A DNA stretch of 64,000 nucleotides. Source: G965202915 sp965205955 (GTDB lineage: Bacteria > Pseudomonadota > Gammaproteobacteria > Eutrophobiales > Eutrophobiaceae). Below the pieces are notes generated by a model. That model worked only from the letters and a program-made list of their open reading frames with translations, did no database searches and had not been told where the DNA came from. Positions 18,094 to 26,999 of the stretch are shown in pieces (position 1 is the stretch's first letter; the number at the start of each line of letters is the position of its first letter). The DNA lies in the NCBI GenBank assembly GCA_965205955.1, contig OZ242192.1, forward strand, positions 1 to 64,000, in the 5' to 3' direction. Position numbers and translations under genes: made by a program.

Positions 18094-18670
18094 GGGGGTT
18101 ACACCATAGAGTTAGTTATAGTCAGGATCGGTGTATGCAGTAGGGTTTTCACTAGCAAAAAGTAAGATCTACCATGATTTATACCGGATAATGCTTGCTT
18201 CGGCGTTTTTATGTCAAGGCATTTTTGGGAGTGGTTGTTGGGTGGGTGGACTGCTCGGGCCAACTGCGTTTGATTTTGCGATGGCGCTGCTTTTTTCAGG
18301 CGGCGCTTTTTTATGTTTGGGGGGCGGCTGACGGGTCGATATCCGGGTTGTTGCCGCCCTGTTAGCCCGAATATTGCATGAGCGCGGGAGAAATGCAGGA
18401 TTTTGGTCTAAAGGTCCTGGGACCTGCCCCCGCCATGCCTGCGAAAGATTTATCCCCTGACCTGAGCAGGGGCAGGCATCCAGTCCTCCTGAACCACTTC
18501 AAGGTTTCTCCCTCTCCCTCTGGGAGAGGGCCGGGGTGAGGGGGGGTTGGATTAAAGCGCTATTATTCAGGCTTCTCCCATGTTTCGTCCCGCCTATAGG
18601 ATATACTCTCTTTCAATCGGCTACTCCAAATGGTTACTCAGACCATTTGCTATTTATCCCATTTATCTCT
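18094..18670. other. Intergenic region between pentapeptide gene A and the restriction operon
   Basis: No convincing gene; a 66-codon hydrophobic frame at 18131-18331 has no support. It contains the left copy of the ~180-bp direct repeat (18322-18502) and a GC-rich palindrome of the CCTCTCCCTCTGGGAGAGGG type at 18511-18543, like one at 59514-59550. The palindrome lies downstream of the restriction operon and could act as a transcription end or REP element. Confidence 0.6.
18322..18502 (+). repeat. ~180-bp direct repeat, left copy
   Basis: It starts GGGCGGCTGACGGGTCGATA, runs through CCGAATATTGCATGAGCGCG and ends near GTCCTCCTGAACCAC. It is almost identical to 26768-26950 in the same orientation, with a 2-bp length difference and a few substitutions. 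The pair encloses the restriction-modification operon and pentapeptide gene B. Confidence 0.92.
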
Positions 18671-21094
18671 CTAGACCTGTCTGTTAAAGCGCTCCAACTG
18701 AACATGGTCACGAACATAATTGACTATGACCGCACGTGTTTTCTCCTGAAGCCCCATCCAATCTTCGGTGGAGAGAATCGGATTAGTGGAGAGGTCGGCA
18801 AATTCACCTTTGGTAATGATCTCCCTGGTGTGCTCGTCATCAACATATGCCTTGAATCCAACAACAGCGCGATGCGCTTCGTCCGCGTCCGGCCGTTCTA
18901 TGGCAACGAATTTTTGCGCCTCCTCATTCAGCAACTCATCACGATTTTTGAACCGGTCTATCAGCCCGAATATGCGCCGCAGGACTTCGCCGGTATCCAA
19001 TCGCCTCTGTAGATTTTCAGTCTCAGCGATTTTTTCAGGTGTGACATAATCTTTCGGCCGGTTCTCATGCCTGCCTTTGACAAGGCGTACTGCCTCGCTC
19101 CATCGTTCATGCTCCACTGCTGCCTTGATCTCGGCATCGGCGCGCACCTGTTCGGCAAAATGGGCAAACAATTCATAGTCGGGACGCATTCCAGAAGAAC
19201 TAACAGCGATCTTCCTCACATTGGAAACGGCATCCGAACCTCTATATATTGCAGCATCCGGCAGTTGGCAGGGCTGGTAAGGGACATCAACCCCGCCTTT
19301 TTCCGCCCCATTCGCTTGTGGTAATTGCAACTGCTCATCGTAATCGTGCTCTTTCTCGAAGTATTCGCACACGGCGAAGAAATCAAAGAGTTTAAACTTC
19401 TCCTTTTCCGCACGACGCTCCTCTCCTCTACCGTCACGGTACCGAAAAGTGTGCCGCCGAGTCCCCCGCCCCTTCATCTGAACAAACTCCGAAGGCGAAA
19501 ACACCGGACGCAGGAAGCACAGATTGAGTATATCCGGGCAATCGTAGCCGGTCGTCATCATGCCCACCGTCACACAGACACGCACCTTGGATGACTTATA
19601 GCCCTCTAAAAATCGCGTTTGCCCGCGCAGGTTATTATTGGCGAATCCAAGCGAAAATTCCTTTGCCCCTTCCACACGCGAAGTCACCTGCATCGCAAAA
19701 TCAGATTGATATTTTCCGGGAAACATCTGATCCGCCAATTCATTCATTATCTGCGTCACCCTGGAAGCGTGATCCTGGCTCACGCAGTAGGCGATACCTT
19801 TGCCGATTTCACCGCTAATCGGATCACGCAGGGCATGTTCCATGAACGCGCAGCAAATAGCGCGATTGGTCGCCGGTGAAAAAAAGCGGCGCTCATAATC
19901 CTTGCGCCCAAAATCGACCTCCTGCTCTGCATCGTCATTGGTACGCACCACAAACGTTGCGCCCCCTTCCGAAAGTAGCTCCGTAGTGATTTCAGTACGC
20001 GCGTCCACAATATAGGGATTAATCAAATACCCGCCACGCACACCCTCGGGAAGACCATAAGAAAAAGTCGGCCCGCCGTCGGCACAACCGAAAGTGATAT
20101 AAGTATCGCGGAATTGCCGTTCTTCCAACGCCTTGGGATCATCCGCCGCCAACTGCCCGGCGTTTATCCCGCGCATAAAATCGCGCGGCGTGGCGGTGAG
20201 GCCGAGTTTGTAACCGATAAAATACTCAAACACGGCGCGGCTGTTCCGTCCACCGATAGAGCGATGCGCCTCATCCACAATCAGCAAGTCAAAATCCAGC
20301 GGCGAAAAACAGCGGAATCGGTCGTTGAAAGCAAGCGACTGCACGGTGGAAACCACAATCTCCGCCTTATTCCAATCATCCCGGTTTTCCTTATAAACCA
20401 CGCTTTGGTAATCATTGCCTAGATAGTCGGCGAAATTCTTTTGCGCCTGATCCTCCAGTTCCAGCCGGTCCACCAGAAACAACACCCGCCTGGCGTTGCC
20501 GCTGCGGAGGAACAGCTTAATCAGCGCAGCGGCAATCAGCGTCTTGCCGGTGCCGGTCGCCATCTCCAGCAGAAAGCGGTTTTCCCCACCGGCGGCGGCA
20601 TTTTGGACGGCACACACGGCGCGCAATTGATAATCGCGCAGATTGCGCCTGCGCTCCGGCGGTGTATTTTCGCCTTGCGTCCGGGCAATATAATCCGCGC
20701 CGATACTTTCCGCGCTGAAATTGGACGGCTGCATTCTCAAGACGCTCCTGCGCTGCAACGATTCCTGTGTCGGCATCTCCATAATCGGCACAGGATTACC
20801 GGCGTTCAAATCCCACAAATAATGCAGATCGCCGTTGGAAAGGATGATGAACCGTGCCTTTAACTTTTCAGCATAGCCTCTGGCCTGCTCTTTACCGTCG
20901 AGAGGGTCTTTGTCACTGTTTTTCGCTTCCAGGACGGTAAAGGGGTAGCCGTGCGGATCCTGTAGCGTGTAATCGGTCGCGCCGTCGCCGGTGCGCTGCT
21001 CCATACGAACATTGGGCGAAGCGGCATCGGGGAGCCGCCAATGCGCCTTTCTCAGCAGGGCGTCAATCTTTACCCTTGCTTCTGTCTCGTTCAT
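18671..21094 (-). CDS. hsdR: Type I restriction enzyme R subunit (HsdR), EcoEI-like
   Basis: 807 residues. It translocates and cuts DNA lacking the host methyl mark. An N-terminal PD-(D/E)xK nuclease is visible as D41 and the VLEAK motif around residues 54-58. A superfamily 2 helicase follows with Walker A ATGTGKT (179-185), DEAH, and later helicase motifs including GMMTTGYDCP and GRGTRR. The C-terminal ~200 residues fit the EcoEI R C-terminal domain. Its ATG overlaps the stop of the preceding AAA ATPase gene as ATGA (21091-21094), so the two are translationally coupled. It is the last gene of a three-gene minus-strand operon. Confidence 0.92.
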   Translation of the reverse strand: MNETEARVKIDALLRKAHWRLPDAASPNVRMEQRTGDGATDYTLQDPHGYPFTVLEAKNSDKDPLDGKEQARGYAEKLKARFIILSNGDLHYLWDLNAGNPVPIMEMPTQESLQRRSVLRMQPSNFSAESIGADYIARTQGENTPPERRRNLRDYQLRAVCAVQNAAAGGENRFLLEMATGTGKTLIAAALIKLFLRSGNARRVLFLVDRLELEDQAQKNFADYLGNDYQSVVYKENRDDWNKAEIVVSTVQSLAFNDRFRCFSPLDFDLLIVDEAHRSIGGRNSRAVFEYFIGYKLGLTATPRDFMRGINAGQLAADDPKALEERQFRDTYITFGCADGGPTFSYGLPEGVRGGYLINPYIVDARTEITTELLSEGGATFVVRTNDDAEQEVDFGRKDYERRFFSPATNRAICCAFMEHALRDPISGEIGKGIAYCVSQDHASRVTQIMNELADQMFPGKYQSDFAMQVTSRVEGAKEFSLGFANNNLRGQTRFLEGYKSSKVRVCVTVGMMTTGYDCPDILNLCFLRPVFSPSEFVQMKGRGTRRHTFRYRDGRGEERRAEKEKFKLFDFFAVCEYFEKEHDYDEQLQLPQANGAEKGGVDVPYQPCQLPDAAIYRGSDAVSNVRKIAVSSSGMRPDYELFAHFAEQVRADAEIKAAVEHERWSEAVRLVKGRHENRPKDYVTPEKIAETENLQRRLDTGEVLRRIFGLIDRFKNRDELLNEEAQKFVAIERPDADEAHRAVVGFKAYVDDEHTREIITKGEFADLSTNPILSTEDWMGLQEKTRAVIVNYVRDHVQLERFNRQV

Positions 21095-22314
21095 AAGCCA
21101 TCTTTTTTCGTTGAATCATAACTGGAAGCCGCTATCAAGAAATAAAGGCGGTGCAGCAGCGAGGGAAAGCGATAAACGCCCTTACTGCCGCTTTCCTGAT
21201 CGAGAAGAAGCGCCCCCAATTTTCGCATGCGGGCAATGAAATTATTCAGCGCTTTTACCTCTTCGGTGGACAAGCCAATTTTTTCCCGCAATTCATTCTT
21301 GGAAAATGTGTCGGTCATAGCCAGATTGCTGCCTATTTTTCGTAGAATGGCACGATAACGGTCGCTATGCAGCGCATGCACCACCGAGGGTTCAAGATAC
21401 TGCCGCCCGATTGCTTCAGCCGCATCCCGAATTCCTTCTACCGGGTTTGCGTCTTCTTTTATGCGCTTCCAAACCGCATGACCGATTTCTTGCGCCAGCA
21501 TCGGCAATCCGCCGGAATAGGCCACACACCAATCCAAACACCAATCCAAGTAATTATCTTGATCAAGAGCAACCTCGCCCTTTCTGAATCCCTCTTCAAA
21601 GAAAACACGAGTCTCCTCTTTCGTCCACGGTTTGACAAAAAGGGTGGGCTGGAAAATTCGCGCGACCGACTCATTGTGCGAAATCATTTGCCGACGACGG
21701 TCCTCCAGTCCCGCCAAAAGCAAGAACACCGGCGGCTCTTCCCGGCCACTGACCGCCACGCCGTCCACCATGCTTTTAAGCCAGTGCGAGAATGCGGCGT
21801 TTTCGGCAAGTCCATTCATGTCGTCCAGAACCAGCATCAGCCCTTTGCGACCGCCACCGATTTTACCGAGCAATCCGCCCATCTGATTGGCGAAATCATC
21901 CGCTATCCCCTGCAAATCATCCTTTGGCATGTTCAATTCAAACTTTACACCGAAGGCCCCCACCGTCTTAATCTGCTGGCCGAACGCATCCATTACGCCG
22001 TCCATCCATGACTTGTTGACGCTGCTTTGCGCGATGCCCAGTAGTGCGCGGCGCACCAGGCCGTGCAAATCGTCAATGCCGCCCAGCGGGGCATACGCTG
22101 TTGCCATTTGCAGATCGCGCTCCGCAATGTGGCACACCATTCGCGCCAGTGAACTCTTGCCAATGCCACGCTCGCCGGAAATATAAGCGATACGAAAACG
22201 TCCGCGACACGCACTCCGCGCCGTGTCCACTAACTCTCGCACCAAGTCCTCACGGCCGCTGAATGCGGTTGCCGGAACCGGTCGACCGGGTGTAAATGGG
22301 CTTTCTTCGATCAT
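21091..22314 (-). CDS. AAA/STAND-like ATPase embedded in the type I restriction operon
   Basis: 407 residues. The N-terminus has a FSGREDLVREL motif typical of AAA_16/ORC-like NTPases, then Walker A GERGIGKSS (47-55) and a Walker B LMLVLDDMN (about 178-186). The C-terminal ~90 residues look like a winged helix (FSKNELREKIGLSTEEVKAL). This gene is not part of standard type I systems. It lies 14 nt after the M-S fusion gene and overlaps hsdR by 4 nt, so it is surely co-expressed. It could regulate restriction, load the complex or act as a separate defence sensor; the sequence does not decide. Confidence 0.8.
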   Translation of the reverse strand: MIEESPFTPGRPVPATAFSGREDLVRELVDTARSACRGRFRIAYISGERGIGKSSLARMVCHIAERDLQMATAYAPLGGIDDLHGLVRRALLGIAQSSVNKSWMDGVMDAFGQQIKTVGAFGVKFELNMPKDDLQGIADDFANQMGGLLGKIGGGRKGLMLVLDDMNGLAENAAFSHWLKSMVDGVAVSGREEPPVFLLLAGLEDRRRQMISHNESVARIFQPTLFVKPWTKEETRVFFEEGFRKGEVALDQDNYLDWCLDWCVAYSGGLPMLAQEIGHAVWKRIKEDANPVEGIRDAAEAIGRQYLEPSVVHALHSDRYRAILRKIGSNLAMTDTFSKNELREKIGLSTEEVKALNNFIARMRKLGALLLDQESGSKGVYRFPSLLHRLYFLIAASSYDSTKKDGL

Positions 22315-22328
22315 TTTCTTTGTGGTGG

Positions 22329-24836
22329 TTATGCTAACAGTGGACTGTCTGGAGTCTCACCCCACAGTCCAGCGATTTTAGCGCGAATCTTTTGCTCGTG
22401 GGAGTTAATCAGATGACGGCAGGCGGCGATGGCTTTTTCCTCCTCGCCAATTTCGGCGGAGATTCGCTGCTGCTCGGAGAGTGAGGGGAGGGGGATTTTT
22501 ATACTCTCCAACCGCTTCTTTGTTACGCCTTGAATTGTCGAGCCTTGACTCGAAGTTTTGAATTTTTGCACTTCTTTCCTAAGGACATAAATCAGAAAGT
22601 CAGCATTTATTACCGGATTTAATATTAGCCCTTGAGAATCTTGACTGATACAAACATCTATTTCATTCTTGACTAATTTCCCTAATCCAACTCTGGTCAC
22701 AACAATAATATTCCCCTTTGGAATTAGGTTGGTAGCGGATTTTTGAAGTGCTATATCGTTGATATATCTTCTTGGTCTAATAGTATGAATATCTACTATA
22801 TCTGCACTTGTGATCCATGGAATATTACCTTGCCAGTAGTCATGAATTTTAGTTGAAGGAGTACCACCACTCAATATTTCCTTACACACCTCCCCCAATT
22901 TCACCTTCGGCCAGTCGGGGTTAATGTTGATGGTTGGCTTCCAGTTGGCAATGGCAAGACGCGCACCATCGATGACACGCTGATAGCCATCCACTTCAGC
23001 AACAATCTCTTCTTGCACCGCAAGCGGCGGGAGGGGGATTTTGATTTCTGACAGTGTCGTTAGGTTAATACCAGCCTGCCCAACCCATTTATTACAAAGG
23101 CGCAAGAAAATATCATCATTCCATAATTTATAAAGTATAAGAGCCAATAATTTTGGCTTGTATTTGTTCCGATCAACCCTAATTCTCGTGATGTGATTTG
23201 AATACAAGGCCTTAATTTTCTTATTCACGACACACGTTTTACCGACCAGTTCTTTACTATTCGTATTGTTAAATAAAACGTCTCCTTCTTCTATAAAATA
23301 TTCCGCCCTATTTTTTGCCTCCTCTTCGGCGATATATTTTGAATTCTCTAAAACAAATTCTCCTGATGTCGTTAAATTCATAGGGCGCAAATGAATTATA
23401 CCTTCACTATCCTTATTTGATTTACCGCAAGCAAAACCTGCCTTCATTTCAGATACAACTTCCCTCAACTTCACCATCGGCCACTTGGCGTTCGAGTAAT
23501 CCACCACTACCCGATAACGCTCGGCACTTAGATTGTATTCGCCATTTTCGGCGATCTTTCCCTTCGGTGTCCATAGTGCCATTTCGCTGCCTTCTAATTT
23601 CTCTCCGCGCTTCCACGCCGAAAGAATTTTGCGCACCTGCGGCAGGTCGTTTTCCGCAACCGTTCGCCGTTGCGCCCCCAGATTAAAACCGTCGGCGCTT
23701 ACGCGAACAAACAGAATCTCCTCCGCGCCTTTCGCTGCCGTTTTATCCAGAAACAGAATCGAGGTTTTGACTCCCGAATAAGGATTGAACACGCCCGCCG
23801 GCAGACTGATCACCGCCCATAAGCCCCAATCCTCCACCAGACGGCGGCGCAACTCCTTATAGGCGCGCTGCGATTGAAAGATGATCCCCTCCGGCACAAT
23901 CACGCCGGCGCGTCCGCGCACACTCAAATGCTCGGCGATGTAATCCACAAACAGCACCTCGCTGCGCTTTGCCTGTACCGCAAAGCGGCCGTGCGGATGA
24001 ATGCCGCCCTTTGGCGTCATAAAGGGCGGATTGGCGAGAACGGCATCGTAACTTTCGTCCCACAACTCATCATAAGTCAGCGTGTCGTATTCCCGGATCT
24101 GCGGCTGGCGTATGCCGTGCATGTACATATTGACCAGCGACAGGCGTACCATGCCCGGATCCAATTCACAGCCGATCAGGTTCTGGGTGAGGGCGCGCTT
24201 GTCGGACGGCGACAGGGTATCGCCGGGGAGATCCTTTGTGTTCGCCTGCTGAATATGGCGAAATGCCGAAATCAGAAAGCCGGCCGTGCCGCAGGCGGGG
24301 TCGTGGATGCGTTCGCCCTTGTGCGGATCGACAACGGCGACGATGAAATCAATGATGTGGCGCGGGGTGCGAAACTGCCCGGCATCGCCCTGCGTTCCCA
24401 TGATGGAGAGCAGGTATTCATAGGCGGTGCCCAGGTCTTCGCTGTGGCGGTACGGCAGCATGTCGATCTCTTTCAGGAAGAGCGTCAGGATTCGCGGGTC
24501 GCGGAACGGCAGAAACGTGCCCTTGAACATCGCGCGGAAAATCTCCGGCAGGCGTTCATTTGTCGCCATCTCTTCGATGGCGTGCGCGTACAGATCGCGC
24601 CGCTCGCTACCGCCGAGTTTGGCGTCCATTAATGCATCCCACGCAAAGCGGCTATAGCCGTCCACAAAAAATGACCGCTTGCCGCCCGCTTCTTCGGCCC
24701 TGCGATCCAGATCGCCCATGAATTTATAGACGAGCGCGGTGGTGATCTGATCGACCTGCCCCTTGGGGTCGGGGATTTGCCCCACCAGCACATCACGCGC
24801 ACCGTCTATGCGCTGCTTGATTTCATTGTCCAGCAT
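22329..24836 (-). CDS. Type I restriction-modification methyltransferase-specificity fusion (HsdM-HsdS)
   Basis: 835 residues. The N-terminal helical domain is followed by an N6-adenine methyltransferase fold with FRTPRHI (155-161), SAM site DPACGTAGF (179-187) and catalytic NPPF (269-272). From ~455 the chain becomes a full HsdS with two target-recognition domains, each followed by a conserved LPPLAVQEEI or LPSLSEQQRI helix. In most type I systems M and S are separate genes, so this is an M-S fusion that could bind a bipartite site. The S part (about 22,480-23,470) is clearly more AT-rich than the M part, as expected for exchanged recognition domains. It is the first gene of the operon; the target site cannot be read from sequence. 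Confidence 0.92.
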   Translation of the reverse strand: MLDNEIKQRIDGARDVLVGQIPDPKGQVDQITTALVYKFMGDLDRRAEEAGGKRSFFVDGYSRFAWDALMDAKLGGSERRDLYAHAIEEMATNERLPEIFRAMFKGTFLPFRDPRILTLFLKEIDMLPYRHSEDLGTAYEYLLSIMGTQGDAGQFRTPRHIIDFIVAVVDPHKGERIHDPACGTAGFLISAFRHIQQANTKDLPGDTLSPSDKRALTQNLIGCELDPGMVRLSLVNMYMHGIRQPQIREYDTLTYDELWDESYDAVLANPPFMTPKGGIHPHGRFAVQAKRSEVLFVDYIAEHLSVRGRAGVIVPEGIIFQSQRAYKELRRRLVEDWGLWAVISLPAGVFNPYSGVKTSILFLDKTAAKGAEEILFVRVSADGFNLGAQRRTVAENDLPQVRKILSAWKRGEKLEGSEMALWTPKGKIAENGEYNLSAERYRVVVDYSNAKWPMVKLREVVSEMKAGFACGKSNKDSEGIIHLRPMNLTTSGEFVLENSKYIAEEEAKNRAEYFIEEGDVLFNNTNSKELVGKTCVVNKKIKALYSNHITRIRVDRNKYKPKLLALILYKLWNDDIFLRLCNKWVGQAGINLTTLSEIKIPLPPLAVQEEIVAEVDGYQRVIDGARLAIANWKPTININPDWPKVKLGEVCKEILSGGTPSTKIHDYWQGNIPWITSADIVDIHTIRPRRYINDIALQKSATNLIPKGNIIVVTRVGLGKLVKNEIDVCISQDSQGLILNPVINADFLIYVLRKEVQKFKTSSQGSTIQGVTKKRLESIKIPLPSLSEQQRISAEIGEEEKAIAACRHLINSHEQKIRAKIAGLWGETPDSPLLA

Positions 24837-24925
24837 TTTTCAGATATGGATGGTTTATAAGGGGCGCCTTTTTAATTTAGCCGGGGCGGTTGGTGTTTTT
24901 TTGTAATCGAGTTCAACTCAAGCGT

Positions 24926-26320
24926 TTAAGAAATAGTATCAGGATCGTCTGAATTATTCTTCCCGAATGCCTCCCGATACTCGGCGATCCAGTTATAGGC
25001 GTCTTCCTGTGTATATTTCCCGGTTATCGCGTCGGAATTTTCCGGCAACCCATAGCTTTCGGCTCTTCCGACATGTGGCTGTAATCGCCTTCTTAGGCTT
25101 CTTAAGTAATCTGGTACTTTTATTTTATCAACTTCCTCCTGGGTCAAACCACCGGAGAAGACCGCCCCTGAAAGATCAGATTCTTCACCGATTCGGCTAC
25201 GTATCTGTTTCTCAAAAGGATCGAGATCACTTCTAAATGGTTCTATTGAACAAGCACCCTGCAATTGGGCATTTATCAAGGTTGCCCCCTGCAATTGGGA
25301 CTCTCCCAAGTCCGCCCCCTGCAATTGGGCATCGTTCAAGTATGCCCCCTGCAATTGGGCCCCGTTCAAGTATGCCCCCTGCAATTGGGCCCCGTTCAAG
25401 TTTCCCCCCTGCAATTGGGCCCCGTTCAAGTATACCCCCTGCAATTTGGCCCCGCTCAAGTCTGCCCCCTGCAATTGGGCCCCGATCAAGTATGCCCCCT
25501 GCAATTGGGACTCTATCAAGCCTGCCCCCTGCAATCGGGCCCCGCTCAAGTATGCCTTCTGCAATTTAGCCCCGTTCAAGCGTGCCATCTGCAATTGGGC
25601 TCTGCTCAAGTCTGCCCCCTGCAATTGGGCTCCGATCAAGTCTGCCTCCTGCAATTGCGCCTTCATCAAATTCGCTCCTCGCAAGCGGGCCTGAAGTAAA
25701 TTAACCCTCTGCATCTCAAATAAAAACCGTTCTTCCCCACAAAACAAGAAATTCAAAAGCAACTGAATATCAGAAGACGGGAGATATTTATTTTTCTCCT
25801 GATACTCACTCTCTTGCGTCCCAACACGAATATGCGCCAAAAGTGTTTCACCAATCACGGGCCTCATACTCTCTTCTCTCTGAGCCAGGCCATGCAATAT
25901 ATAGACCCCGGCCACGCGGGTCACGACAGATTCACTACTCAGATGGGTTAGCGCATCCCTGAATACTGTCTGCCTATTCCCCTCTTTTGTCTGCCTATTT
26001 CCCTCTTCTGTCTGCCTATTCCCCTCTTCCATCGCCCCAGCACGGCGGTTTGCCACATAGATCCCCAAAAAGATCGCTAAACCGCTGATGGAAAAACCCA
26101 GATATTTGATCACCGTTTCCCGGTCTTCTTTCCAGCCTTCTTCATGGCCTTCCAGCCCCAGTTTTTTGATCAGCCAGGAGTCGTAACCCTCCCATACAGG
26201 GAATATGAACAACAGCAACAGTATTATGAGTATAAAAATTGCCCCAGCGAACCAAGGTGTCAGTTGCGTCGATAAAAACTCCCAAATTTTTCGTACGGTG
26301 TTCATAATGTAGTGGCGCAT
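24926..26320 (-). CDS. Membrane-anchored pentapeptide-repeat protein B
   Basis: 464 residues with two hydrophobic segments (near residues 22-45 and 72-90), then a short EEGNRQT triplicate, a helical stretch like those in other membrane pentapeptide proteins, about 145 residues of A(D/N)LxxAQLQG repeats and a C-terminal ~100-residue tail. The start may be the ATG at 26320 or the one at 26305; neither has a clear ribosome site. It has the same layout as pentapeptide gene A on the other side of the restriction operon but a different repeat sequence. Function unknown; some pentapeptide proteins mimic DNA and bind gyrase, but nothing here shows that. Confidence 0.82.
   Translation of the reverse strand: MRHYIMNTVRKIWEFLSTQLTPWFAGAIFILIILLLLFIFPVWEGYDSWLIKKLGLEGHEEGWKEDRETVIKYLGFSISGLAIFLGIYVANRRAGAMEEGNRQTEEGNRQTKEGNRQTVFRDALTHLSSESVVTRVAGVYILHGLAQREESMRPVIGETLLAHIRVGTQESEYQEKNKYLPSSDIQLLLNFLFCGEERFLFEMQRVNLLQARLRGANLMKAQLQEADLIGAQLQGADLSRAQLQMARLNGAKLQKAYLSGARLQGAGLIESQLQGAYLIGAQLQGADLSGAKLQGVYLNGAQLQGGNLNGAQLQGAYLNGAQLQGAYLNDAQLQGADLGESQLQGATLINAQLQGACSIEPFRSDLDPFEKQIRSRIGEESDLSGAVFSGGLTQEEVDKIKVPDYLRSLRRRLQPHVGRAESYGLPENSDAITGKYTQEDAYNWIAEYREAFGKNNSDDPDTIS
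25255..25690 (-). repeat. 30-bp tandem repeats within pentapeptide gene B
   Basis: About 14 copies of a 30-bp unit with plus-strand core CCCCCTGCAATTGGGC, followed by a variable part and CAAGT. The unit differs in codons from the array in gene A although both encode the same pentapeptide pattern, so the two arrays expanded independently. Confidence 0.9.
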
Positions 26321-26999
26321 TATACTGTATGGTGCTTAATGCGGACCCAAATCACCAGAAACGAACCATGAAATAGTTCAATCAGGCCGTCTTCTGAACG
26401 AGAAAAGCGGGTTTAAATCCCGCCACTCCGTTATACTTGCGGCTTTGGAATTTCTATCAAGCGAGTTTTTTATTATGTCTATATCCAAGATGGCGGTTTT
26501 TTGCTGCTCCGGCTTTCTGATGGCGGCCGGTCTGTTCTTTCTTTGCGTATTGTCTGATGGCTATTTCTGACTTCCGGGTGATCGATGCAAGCCGTTTGGC
26601 GCGGGTTTTTTCCAGCGGCAGGGCGGCAGTGGCGCTGTGCTTCGGTCTTTTCTTTGCGGTCTGTGTAAGCCTGGCGAACGTGCTGGAGTTGTCCTCGTGG
26701 TTCGTGCTGTCGGCGCTGGCGCTGGCCGCCGCTGCGGTCGCTGCGGTGAGACGAGTGTCGGGGCAGCGGGCGGCTGACGGGTCGATATCCGGGTTGTTGC
26801 CGCCCTGTTCGCCCGAATATTGCATGAGCGCGGGAGAAATGCAGGATTTTGGTCTAAAGGTCCTGGGACCTCTGCCCCTGCCATGCCTGCGAAAGATTTA
26901 TCCCCTGACCTGAGCAGGGGCAGGCATCCAGTCCTCCTGAACCACTCCAATGTATTGCGTGAGGGTTTGCCGCAACCGGCAAATAGGTCGGTATGCGAT
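26321..26999. other. Intergenic region holding the right direct repeat; possible small membrane frames
   Basis: The right copy of the ~180-bp repeat lies here (26768-26950). A plus-strand frame at 26557-26913 begins with about 65 mostly hydrophobic residues and then runs into the repeat, so if it was a gene it is truncated. A short tRNA-like T-arm sequence at about 26405-26430 (GCGGGTTTAAATCCCGC) is noted but lacks the invariant C56. No recognised gene is present. Confidence 0.5.
26768..26950 (+). repeat. ~180-bp direct repeat, right copy
   Basis: Near-identical to 18322-18502 in the same orientation. The main differences are TTCGCCC against TTAGCCC and a 2-bp expansion at CCTCTGCCCCTGCC. 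It separates pentapeptide gene B from aroC. Confidence 0.92.

Noticed and set aside
26405..26430. Sequence like a tRNA T-arm (GCGGGTTTAAATCCCGC), possibly an attachment site
   Set aside because: The invariant C of the T-loop is replaced by T, no other tRNA arms are found upstream, and there is no integrase in the window.
26457..26825. A basic, Ala- and Lys-rich minus-strand frame of 122 codons
   Set aside because: It starts inside the 180-bp repeat, has no ribosome site and no recognised domain, and overlaps a hydrophobic frame on the other strand; composition alone is not enough.
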